Source: Ampullaceana balthica (Eukaryota > Mollusca > Gastropoda > Lymnaeidae). From it: a stretch of 64,000 nucleotides of DNA. Under the pieces are notes generated by a model, which worked only from the letters and a program-made list of their open reading frames with translations, made no database searches and had not been told where the DNA came from. Both the position numbers and the translations under genes were made by a program. Position 1 is the stretch's first letter. Each line of letters begins with the position of its first letter. Of this stretch, positions 1-11,000 are shown piece after piece. The DNA lies in the NCBI GenBank assembly GCA_944989445.1, contig CALYLW010000053.1, positions 1,279,501-1,343,500 on the forward strand, read 5' to 3'.

Positions 1-170
1 TTATATAGACAAAAACTAAAAACTAAAAGTGCAATAATTTCAATACGGTACATTCGATCGATCTGCAATTTTGATACAATGCATTGTCATCCAAGATCTA
101 TCTGTGGTAAAAATTTTAGATCTCTAGGACCATCAGAAGTGGTATAATTTTACGTTTCAAGTTTTGAAGG
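1..170 (-). repeat. GATCGATC repeat family, partial copy
   Basis: The stretch has the conserved core of a repeat seen many times in the window: a T/A-rich block, then TACATTCGATCGATCTG, then ATTTTGATACAATGCATTG. It is in the reverse orientation compared with the tandem array at 28308-30756. Only the core and one side are present because the window starts inside it. Confidence 0.6.
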
Positions 171-327
171 AAGGATGGTTGGATACAACATACAAACATT
201 GTGACTTAAATAAAAGCGTGTAAAATTTAACCTAAAATTGGAAACAACTGAGCGGTCTCTATTGCAAAAGTAAAAAATTATTTGGCAGTTTGCAATATGA
301 CGAAATGTTTACACTATTAAACATCTA

Positions 328-2247
328 TCTAATATATAAATATGAAAGTTTGTGTGTTTGTTTGTTTGTTACCAATGGAATTCCACACCGTTGGACCCAG
401 GATGCTGAAATTTTGCATGGGACTCTCATTTGACGCGAGACAGGTCATAGGCTATGTTTCAACCCTAGGTGACCACCCCCAGGGTAAGAGGGCCCATAAT
501 CAGAAAATGTAGAGCCAAATAAAGACAAAATACATTCTCATTTCGATATTGAACAGCTTCATGCGGACATTCAAAACGAGTTCATTTTGGTGCGTTTATT
601 TTTACAATACTTTATTTTGAGCTGTGCGCTTTCAAAAATCTTTTATTGTCAAATTACGGTGCGCACCATTTCGTGTACGCATCTTAAATTGAGCAGTGTA
701 ATTTTATTATAATAACATTCATATTTGTTGACGTACTTTATGGACGGCCCCTTATTAGCTCTTTAGTATAAGCAGCTATTGCCTTTTAGAGAGAAGGTGG
801 GAGCGTAGTTCCTTAACTTATACCTGCTGTTACAAATATTTCATTACTTTGAATAGTTTAATGATGTGGCGTTATAAATAAAATACGTTTTTTACGTGAT
901 GGCAGTTGTCGTCAATTTTTTATAAAAAAACTGGCATTTAAGTTTATTTAGTACCCTTAAAATTGTGAGTGAGTTTTATGAGAAAAGCAATTCTCTAAGT
1001 GAAATCAACTCATTAGTAATGAACATTAGAAGTTGAATTTTTTTTTCTTATAACAATTTTTAAAATTTCTGATATATATGCATAACATTATAAAAATATA
1101 TCCACTCTAAAAAAAAGTTTGTCTAAAGTTTATATAGAATGAGAGACTTTCTTAATATTTTTTTTATTTCTCTTGATTAACTTAATTTAGTGCCTACTAA
1201 TAAAAGCCTAAGCACTCTCTCAATAATGGTCCAACTTCCCATTTGCATAAAATTCTGTAAATTTTCAAACTCATACTATAATACATTAAGTACGTCTGAA
1301 CTCTGATCTAAAAGTAATGTTGAGTAAAAATTGCCTTTTCTTATATCAGCTTAATTATTACAGTATATTATTTGACTACTGGATCAATGGATATATCTAT
1401 ACTAAACTTAAGTTAACGTGAACCTGATAACTAATTTGAATTTTTACCTCAATGGGAATTGAATATGTCCACTCATTTCTTTCAAGGATTCCAAAATATT
1501 TTTTTTTCAAAAATGTATATCTTCGTTTCACATACGTTTTTAAGCGAATGGATCAATCTTAAATATACTTGGCAAATAAATTATCTAATTTCCAGGGAAA
1601 AAAAACAGGGGAAAAAAGGAGCTAGGAAAGAGAAAAAGTGGGCTTAATAATATACTTTACAAAATATAATGTCTTATCTGAAAACGGAAATCAACAAAGA
1701 ATTGAATGCCTTGGTGAAACAGCAACATATAAGATTTTGGAAACAATCGCTAAATGGGACCATTTTGATGAAAGGGACAAAAGTGAAAAAATTATAAAAA
1801 TAGTTTCGATGTATTTTAATTTGGTTTTTTATTGATTCATTTTACTTTCTTCCCTTAAGTTCTATCAGCGAATTAAAAGCTACATGAATTTCATTCCGAA
1901 TGTAATCTCTTGATACGTTGAATCTATAGCAATGAGAAATGTTTGTTTGCAGGATTTTAAATTAAAATAATGCCATTTTCAAATCTTTTGTTACGTTTCA
2001 AAGATATACTTATGAGAAATGTAATTCTCAAATTCTGAGACAATTTTACCCAATAATATTTCTGACCAAATGAAAGTTGCATTCCACGAGTAAGCACAAC
2101 ATTTAGTTATATTATAACAAGAAGGCCGAACTTAAATCGTCGCATATACAAATATACTTAACATATAGTTATTAGCTTATTTTCAACTACGTATTCAACC
2201 TTATAGGGCAGTACACTCCCGCTGCATAAGCGCGGGTACATTTCTAG
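328..2247 (+). mobile_element. Non-autonomous Helitron-like element
   Basis: It begins with TCTAATATATAAATATG after an A. It ends with a GC-rich hairpin (CCCGC...GCGGG, about 2219-2235), a short spacer and CTAG, followed by T. An A/T target with TC and CTAG ends plus a 3' hairpin is the Helitron signature. The 5' part (about 340-500) shows the tract GTGTGTTTGTTTG and the phrase AGGGCCCATAAT, shared with the Helitron at 40515. No Rep/helicase coding is visible and the interior is AT-rich. The 5' end could be off by a few bases (324 or 328). Confidence 0.55.
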
Positions 2248-3055
2248 TATATACATATAAGACGCATTTGTTGTATGTCGTCTGTCTGGATGTTCCCTAT
2301 TAACTCAAGATCCAGACAACCAAATAACGTGAAATTTGGTACACGTACACAAAATTATACCGGAAAGGTTATTAAACAGGCTTCGTTCCATATATATAAG
2401 ATACTGGGGCCGGGGGCCCAAAATGTAGTTTTTCCTTATATGAGCTATATGAAATAAAAATTATTGAAAATTAAGACGTAAAATAATGACGCAAAATAAT
2501 AAACATTTTGGTGTCGAGATTAACAAGAAGGCGATTATCGCCATAAAATAATTGTTTTCTTGTTGTTGCTTTTGTTGTTGTAGTTGGTGTTTTGTTGTTG
2601 TTGCTTTGTTGTTGTTGCTGTTGTTGTTGTTGTTTTGTTGTTGTTTTTTTGTTGTTGTTTTTGTTGTTGTTTTGTTTTTGTTGTTGTTGTTGCTGTTGTT
2701 GTTTTTGTTGTTGTTGCTTTTGTTGTTGCTGTTGCTGTTGTTGCTTTTGTGTTGTTTTTGCTGCTGTTGTTGTTGTTGTCCACATCCCTTGCCCTGCGAC
2801 GACAATGTCCTTCATGTTGTTGTTGCTCTTTGTTGTTGTTGCGGTTGTTGTTGTAGTTGTTGTTTTGTTTTTGTTGTTGTTTTGTTGTTGTTTTTGTTGT
2901 TTTTGTTGTTGTTTTGTTTTTGTTGTTTTGTTGTTGTTTTTGTTGTTTTGTCTTTGTTTTGTTTTTGTTGCTGTTGTTGTTGCTGTTTCTATTGTAGTTT
3001 TGTTGTTGTTGCTGTTGTTGTTAAACCCGGGAAAAAGCCGGGTACTTGCCCCTAG
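2243..3055 (+). mobile_element. Second Helitron-like element, directly adjoining
   Basis: The right end is a hairpin CCCGG...CCGGG at about 3026-3042, followed by TACTTGCCC and CTAG at 3052-3055, then T. The left side follows directly on the CTAG of the previous element and contains the usual phrases (ATGTCGTCTGTCTGG, GGGGGCCCAAAATGTAG). The exact 5' end is unclear because the two elements abut or overlap. Most of the interior is a GTT/TTG low-complexity tract. Confidence 0.5.
2555..3024. repeat. GTT/TTG-rich low-complexity tract
   Basis: About 470 bp consists almost only of GTT and TTTG units, interrupted once by a unique stretch at 2777-2815. Long reading frames (poly-Cys/Val/Leu on the plus strand, poly-Gln/Asn/Thr on the minus strand) exist only because the triplet repeat lacks stops. 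They are not genes. Confidence 0.9.
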
Positions 3056-3059
3056 TATT

Positions 3060-3496
3060 AAATATTACATTTACCGGGCAATATTAGTTTTGTCTCAAAC
3101 CAACAATATATAAGACAAAAGAAACACATTGCAGATGTGTGTTAGCAAAATACGAAACGATAATTTGTTAGTAACTGAACAGACCCAAAACGTTCATCGC
3201 TGTGCTCGTAAGGTCTTTGCTCTAAAACAACATCTAACACGTCATTAAATTTATAAAATAGGAGATAAAATATTCCCCTTGCTGTGAATAAAAAAAAACA
3301 TTTTCAGTTCAAATGCACGTTACCTTTTTTTTTGGTTGATGTTTGCATTCATTTTTTAATGTTTTATTTTGTTAACAGTTTGAAAATAAAACATCTATGT
3401 AACATATAAAACATTCTTTTCTCATACCAAACCTAGATTTGACTTGTCAAGTACATCAGCTTCCAAAGATAACTTGGGTAAGTATGAGAACCTGAC
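3060..3496. other. No recognisable gene
   Basis: AT-rich unique-looking sequence lies between the Helitron end and the next repeat. I see no exon with convincing splice sites and no RNA gene. Confidence 0.5.
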
Positions 3497-4640
3497 AAGC
3501 CATTGCACGGACCTGGGAGGAGGGGAGAGGACACAAATGTTCCCTCTAAGTTTCGTTGGTCCGTGTTCAAAGTTAAAAAACTCGTGTGCAAAGTTGCACA
3601 GTATTCATTTTTGTGCAATAATTTACAAAATTTGATGCGCGGTAATTCTAAACTGCTGCGCGGTGTCGGTCAGATTTCTGAGCGGCCACGCAGCTTAAAA
3701 TTTTATTTGAATATGATTGTCATTGTCCCCCTGCAAATTAACGCAATCAAAATACTGAATGTGTTGGTTATTCTAACTCTTCTCTTTACTTAACTCTGGT
3801 ATTATCCTAACTTTGGTCTTATTCTAACTCTTATCTTATCCTAACTAACTCTAGTCTTATCCTAACTAACTCTCGTCTTATCCTAACTAACTCTCGTCTT
3901 ATCCTAACTCTCGTCTTATCCTAACTAACTCTCGTCTTATCCTAACTAACTCTCGTCTAAACCAAACTAACTCTCGTCTTATCCTAACTAACTCTCGTCT
4001 CATTCTAACTAACTCTCGTCTTATCCTAACTAACTCTAGTCTTATCCTAACTAACTCTCGTCTTATCCTAACTAACTCCCGTCTTATCCTAACTCTCGTC
4101 TCATCCTAACTAACTCTCGTCTTATCCTAAATAACTCTCGTCTTATTCTAACTAACTCTCGTCTTATCCTAACTAGCTCTCGTCTCATCCTAACTAACTC
4201 TCGTCTTATCCTAACTAACTCTCGTCTTATCCTAACTAACTCTCGTCTCATCCTAACTAACTCTCGTCTTATCCTAACTAACTCTCGTCTCATCCTAACT
4301 AACTCTCGTCTTATCCTAACTAACTCTCGTCTTATCCTAACTAACTCTCGTCTTATCCTAACTAACTCTCGTCTTATCCTAACTTACTCTCGTCTTATCC
4401 TAACTAACTCTCGTCTTTAACCAACTGTGGTCCTATCCAAAGTTCCTTTTAAGATGTGCGGTTGCGTGGCCGCGCAGATATATGACCGACCCCACGCAGC
4501 AGTTTAGAATTACCTCGTAGCATATTTTGTAAAATATTGCACAAAAATGGATGATGTGCAACTTTGCACACGAGTTTGTTGTTTTTATTACTTTGCACAT
4601 GGACCAACGAACCTTAGATGGAACATTGTGCTATCCTAAT
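3497..4640. mobile_element. Foldback element: 200-bp inverted arms around a minisatellite
   Basis: The left arm (about 3497-3705) and right arm (about 4440-4640) are diverged inverted copies of one sequence. Shared phrases include ACTCGTGTGCAAAGTTGCAC, TTTACAAAATTTG, TCTAAACTGCTGCGCGG and GGCCACGCAG. Between them sits a 21-bp tandem repeat. The same arm sequence occurs alone at about 40150-40400 and as a fragment at 20338-20400, so it is a dispersed family. No coding is seen. Confidence 0.65.
3775..4425. repeat. 21-bp minisatellite (CTAACTAACTCTCGTCTTATC)
   Basis: About 30 imperfect copies of a 21-bp unit are present, with a few copies shortened by four bases. The minus-strand frame of Arg-Arg-Glu-Leu-Val repeats is a by-product of a unit length divisible by three. 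Confidence 0.95.
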
Positions 4641-4888
4641 TCTGGTCTTATCATTACTCTACTGTCATCCTAACCAAGGTCTTCTCAATCAACAAATGAT
4701 TGAGTTCGCAGGTGTTCATTTGTTGGATGCCTCCGTCCATCATGTATTAATATCTGCTTATTATAATGGATATTAATGTTATAAATATTCAGTAATTTTT
4801 ACGTCTTGTAAACGAACAGTTAAATCTCCTTATCTTGTTATGAGTAGAGTAAATGCATTAAGTAATTAAGGTTTCTGTTATACAAAAG

Positions 4889-5034
4889 TTACGATACAAT
4901 CTGTCAACGTATAATCTCAAAGGTCTTGCCTATGTTGGAACCCTTTGTAATAAGGTCGGTTATAGCTCTTCTATTGTTGAGGACCTTGGTGGATTCGCTT
5001 GCATTGAAACGGCTGCCCATGAGCTTGGACACAG
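4889..5034 (+). CDS. Gene 1 exon: catalytic helix with HELGH
   Basis: The frame reads [20 protein letters not shown], then [17 protein letters not shown], and ends in AG before the donor GTAGGT (phase 2). HExxH is the zinc-binding and catalytic motif of metzincins, and GLAYVGTLC is the usual strand just before the active-site helix in M12B proteases. The 3' end is secure. The 5' end is not: acceptors at 4888 and 4922 are both possible and neither has a strong pyrimidine tract. Confidence 0.85.
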
Positions 5035-8000
5035 GTAGGTCGATAATAAAAGTAGGCTAAGGTTGTGGAGACTACCTTCGAGTCGCGCAAATATTAACGT
5101 CATGACCTTCGAATGACATACAGTGAAATAAGTTCTTAAAGTCCTTTAAGAAGAAATATCCCTTAACACGAAAAGATTTTGGTTCTTGGGAAGAACAATA
5201 AACACAACAACAAAAAACAACAGCAGCGCCCGCGACAAATAAGAGGGTTTTGAAATGAAAATGAAAGAAAGAGCTTTGAGTTAACCGATGAGTCGAGCCG
5301 ATGTTGTTTGTCTAAACCCCGCCCCCCTCCAACGTTTCTCCACTACCGCCCACCACATTAATAATCAACATTAAAAACAGTTTTTAAAAACAAGTCTTAT
5401 ATTAAAAATGCACAAATTTTCAACTTTGTAGTCTACGCATTTTACAGTAAGTGCAAAGCCAGCTTACCTTTTGACTATAAAGCTCTTATATATGAGACAT
5501 AACTAAAAAGATTGATTATGTTTAAACGCGACATTTACAGGCATTTACACAATTAATTATCTCCCCTGGTTTTAAAACTGGGCGCAGGGACGGTAGGGGG
5601 TGTGAACAGTGACGGTCGGCGTCAACGCGTGAACTAGGCACGTGAAAAAATTATTAACAAATAGTGGAACGGTTCCGATTAAACTTAAAAATCAAGTTAA
5701 TATAAGACTAGTTAAAACAGCTAATCTCTAATAGGGTAGCGTGTATATTGTAGCCTGTGCACAAATTAGTGATTTTGTTTCGCGATTTTTTTCCTACTTT
5801 TATATGGATTTTATTATTTTTGTTGTTGCTGGGTTTCTTTAATGGTAACCACGGTGTCATGGAAATTTTAATCCATCATCTTCGCAATTCTCTCAACTTG
5901 CGGTCGCCTGACCTGAATAACTAGCGTAAGGCTGTATGGGAATTTCTCAGCCCCATATATATTCTATTTGTCTAGAAGCCTGGTTTCTGCGAACACACGT
6001 TGAGAAAAAGAGCGCTCCATTCGATAATCACAACTTTCGGATCATTGTCCATGGCTAAACGTTTTGACATAAGGTTGTGTATGTTCGGAAGAATGCTAGG
6101 GTAATGTCGTTTGTGGCTTAGTTATATTTGAAAATGTTTGTGAAGCGCGTTGAGTCCTGACCCTGGCTGAGGGTAATATGCTATGTACGTGCTCTTTCGA
6201 GTTCACAGCTTTTTTTAAAAACTCTTGTAAGGGAACCCCACTCCTATAACAAATATTCATGACTCTGAGAGGGTATTTAATGATACTAGAAACTTAAGTC
6301 CTTCAAGACTGCACTTAAGACACATCTTTTCAAATTGTATTTTCAAAATTAATTAAACAACATTTCTTTTGATGATTAACGTAGCTTATGTGTAAAGTAC
6401 TGTCATTATGTGGTTTTTATGAAATAAATGTTTATTTAATACTTATATGTATGTTATTATCTTCATTTAAAGCGCTGTGAGCCCAGTTACTTACTGGGAT
6501 ACTGCGCTAAATATTTTTATTTGTAAATTAGCATTAAATTATTGTTATACTAGCAACAAAGCCCTTCCAATGACGGGAAAAAGTGTAGGGTGACCTGTGA
6601 AGTTTATGGTAGGACATCACAACATTACCCACCCGCGACTGTCCAGGGACCCTACCTCCTCCTCCCGCCTTACGCGGTCTATCGAGAGACCCTACCTCCC
6701 CTCCACCGCGGTTTGTCCAGAGACCCGCCGTCTCGACCGGCTAAACATGTGTATCACGTCAAAATACCATACATTGTAGTCATAATAAATAACCCGTAAA
6801 AAAAAGTTTTTGACTACAAATCCCAACGCGCATCGCTCAAAATAAACTTTTGAAAAAAAACTTCACCAAAAATAACTCGTTTTGTGGGTCAAAATGTAAC
6901 TGAGATTTAATGTTTCTCCGCTATTTATTGGCTGTAGGAGTCTGTAGGAGTTTGAGGGACCAATCGCTATCGATGACCGGACAGAACACTGCCTTTTATT
7001 ATATAGGATTATTATGAAGGATTATTATTAGAAATTGAAATGAACATAACGATTACTCTGATAACTCAATTTGTCCCTAGACTTTGCCTACTAGAGAGTC
7101 TTTTAAAAATATTTAAAATAAATAATTTATTTAATTAGATAAACAATTAAATTTAAATAAATTTAAAATAATTAAATAATTATAAGATATTATAAAATTG
7201 GATCATCATTGCATGTCACTTCATGTTACCCCATGCTACCATATGCCACCCAATGCTACCATATGCTACCCCATGCTACCATATGCTACCCCATGCTACC
7301 ATATGCTACCATATGCTACCCCATGCTACCATATGCTACCATATGCTACCCCATGCTACCATATGCTACCCCATGCTACCACCCAGCCTCTCAGCCCAAC
7401 ATGATGGTGAAGGAAGCAACAACTGCAGCTACGTGGATCGCTACATCATGGCACCCAGCATCACAACCTTCACAGAAACTACAAAGTTGAACCCGTGGAA
7501 GTTCTCCAGCTGTAGCGTCCAGTACTTCACTAGCTACATAACAACACAGCTAACGACAGCGTAAGTCAACATCCTATCAACTGAAGCTATTTTAATAAAA
7601 CAAACCCGTAAAAACAACGTTTTTGACTATAAATCCCTTATATATGAGACATAACTAAAAGTATTGATTATGTTCAAACGCGACAAACATTTACAGACTG
7701 AATCTGTCTTAACTTCCCTTTGCTTTATAAACCCTGGGGGCGGGTGGGAGAGGGGAAAGGTCTGGTCACCGATCGCTGAACCGAGCTCAGCGTGACACGT
7801 AAAATGTAAACAAAAGCACGCCGGTACGGTACATCTGGTTAAAACACGAGATGTGTTCACCGATGGCTGACGTGAAGTCAAGTGACCCGTAAAATGTAAA
7901 CAATAGCGACCGCTACATATAGTGTATATAGATAAACTAAAAATGCATTAACTCAATTACGGTACGTTCGATCGATCTGAAATTTTGATACGATGCATTT

Positions 8001-11000
8001 TTAGGTGACACGGGTCCGTGTGCCAAATTTCAGTTCGATTCCTTCACTGAAAGTGGGTCAGCTCGATGGCATCACGGTAAGTGGGGAATTTTTTACGATT
8101 GTTTGTCCGCCCGCGAGACGACGAACGACAGAGAGAGAAACGCCGGTGAAATTAATATAAGGGATTTAATAAAACAAACCAGTAAAAACAAAGTTTTTGG
8201 GCATTACTAAAAGTATTATGTTCAAACGCGACAAACATTTACAGACTGAATCTGTCTTAACTTCCCTTTGCTTTATAACCACGGGGGCGGGTGGTAGAGG
8301 GGAAAGGTCTGGTCACCTATCACTGGACCGAGCTCAGCGTGACACGTAAAATGTAAACAAAAGCATGCCGGTACACCTGGTTACAACACGAGATGTGTTC
8401 ACCGATGGCTGGCGTGAAGTCAAAAGTCCCGTAAAATGTAAACAATAGCGACTTCTACATATAGTTTTATATAGATAAACTAAAAATGCATTAACTCAAT
8501 TACGGTACGTTCGATCGATCTGAAATTTTGATACGATGCATTTTTAGGTGACACGGGTCCGTGTGCCAAATTTCAGTTCGATTCCTTCACGGAAAGTGGG
8601 TCATTTTTGACTTTTGTTTTTCCGCCCGCACAACGATGAAGGACAGAGAGAGACGCCGGTGAAGTTAATATAAGGGATTTAAAAATAGCATTATCCAAGC
8701 AGAGCACTTTTTAAACAATCCAAAATTAGTTAAAACCTGAATGATTCCATGGCATGGGAGATGTCACGGCATGCAAGTTTACCACAACATGTATGCGGCT
8801 TTTACAATATGATTCAGTGCCATGTTTGCTTACTATAACACGTTTGCTACAATGAAATGTATGTGGTAATGACAATATGGTTCTTTGCCCCGTATGCTTT
8901 CTATAACACGTGATACCATGATATTTATTCTAACAATAAGTAAGGTCCAATTAAATCAAATGTGATTTTTCTCCTTCAATTTTTGTATATTTACATTAAT
9001 TTATTCCGTATTGATACACTTGTTTGATGTAACAAATTAATGTTGTTCCTTATTGATACTGTTTTTATATAACAAATTAATGTATTCCTATGTCGTTATA
9101 GTTTGGGAACTTCTTGTCTGATCGGGACTTTAGAAGCTGACCCCAGTATCCCGGATGTTGGTGACAGTCTGCCTGGACTCAAGTATTCTTCCCAGGAGCA
9201 GTGTATGATGTTACAAGGGAATAGTTCGTCAGTCCTTTGTACAGTAAGTAACACAACGTCTTTCAAAGACCCATAACTCATTGAACATTAACATTATTGC
9301 AGTTTTATGTACTTCTTCAGCTAGTTTTAAGTTATTTCTTTCTTTTACGCGTAAAATATTTGCTAGAATGTTTGAGATATGAAAGACTTCTGACCCGAAC
9401 TCATTTTCAACTTATTTGTTCACCGTTCACTGCATTCCAAGTAATAAAGCTTCACATGGGATTTTTATTTAATATTTCTTATCTGAAAATATGTATTCAA
9501 TTCAAAGAGAAAGTCAAATATTTTTTTTCCTTTAATCCTGTTACATTAGAATCAAATTCTTATATAAAAGCTGCAATGAGAACCCGAATTTTAAACTTTT
9601 GAGCTAAATGTGTCTGATTATGTTTTTATAATCTAGGAACTTGAAGGCTATAGTCTCAACGATGACCCTTCACTCATTTGCACTCGGATGTACTGTGGAC
9701 TCCCAGGTGGTAACACTTGCCAGATGTACACTGCTGGTCGCGGTACTGTGTGTGGAGACGGGAAGGTGGGTTTGTGTAACTTACCTTAGGAGAGAACATG
9801 TGAAAGTGTGGACCAAAAGAATTGTTTTATTAACAGGATCTTAAAGTAAAAATTCGCATACGTAGCTGATATTTTCCATAACAAGATAATAAAAGGGTTA
9901 GACTGCAATCAGATTAGGTATAAAGGAAGATATATAACAGGGTATGGAGATACCTGGGGAAAAAACGCAACAAAGAAACGAACGTATCGGCGAGAGGCCT
10001 TCCTATGCGAACAAACATAAAACACGAAGTTTTAAAAATGTGAAACTTAGCTGTGATGTGTAATTTTAACCTTGGGAAATAAACTTATTTGAGGATCACG
10101 TGACTTGAACTTCACATGGAGGATCACGTGACTTAAACACCATAAGGAAGATCACGTGACTTAAACACCATAAGGCATGAGCGTCATGTTTTCTTTCACA
10201 CACAGACACCTGACTCCGTCCTCTGCTTCAGTCTTGAATATTTACATTTCGTTGATATCTGCTTGGATACGTTTGGAACACAAATCGCATAAGCTAACCT
10301 TATCATTTTTAGTGGGGTTTTTTCCTCGCTGATGGTAAGGGCTTTCCCCTATTTGTTTGTTATCTTTTGTATAAGTAAAATTAGACTCATCCTTGTCCAC
10401 TATTGTAACAGCCTTCTTTTCCATAAGACGATGTGAACCAATATATTAATTTTAAAATATTGCCGGATTTCAATAGAGGATAAGAAAAGATCACACTGTG
10501 CACACCAACTAGTGGTTGATTATTTTAGAGGAAAAGAATACATCACACGTCTATTTTTCAAGAGTAGGCCATAAGAGAGCATAGAATCAAGGTAATTATG
10601 ATATTTAACTTAAGTGTTGATGCCCATTCGTGTTGTTCTATTTTTCCAGCTGTGTTTGTCTGGGGAATGCTTGAGTCACCCGGCAGCTCCGCGAGTTGAT
10701 GGTAGGATATTGTACTGTCCAACAATGTAAGGGGAGGCTAGATAAATGCAATGATTAGAAATCGCCACTCACTTGAGTGTTAGATAAAGGCAATGATTAT
10801 AACTCGCAACTCACTTGAGTGACTGGGTATTGAAGGTCAGGAAGTGAGGTACAGAAACAAAGAGAGAGAGAGAGAGAGAGACGGGGTAATAGGGAGGAGA
10901 AAAGAAATACAGAAAACAGTGAGTTTGTGTGTAAGGAAAAATGGAATGTACGTGATCAAAAGTTTACTGTCTATATTACAGGTAAATGGTTTTGTCAAAA

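Noticed and set aside
1638..1835. 65-codon frame with KILETIAKWDHFDERDKSEK as a possible upstream exon of gene 1
   Set aside because: It lies within a Helitron-like element and shows no metalloprotease motif or good splice acceptor.
2461..3113. Long poly-Gln/Asn, poly-Cys/Val reading frames on both strands
   Set aside because: They follow directly from a GTT/TTG repeat that contains no stop in several frames; there is no codon pattern, start context or splice support.
4084..4293. Arg-Arg-Glu-Leu-Val repeat protein
   Set aside because: It is the minus-strand reading of a 21-bp minisatellite and ends with it.
10242..10424. 60-codon frame with one CxxC
   Set aside because: A single CxxC in a short intronic frame is not enough for a zinc-finger call.
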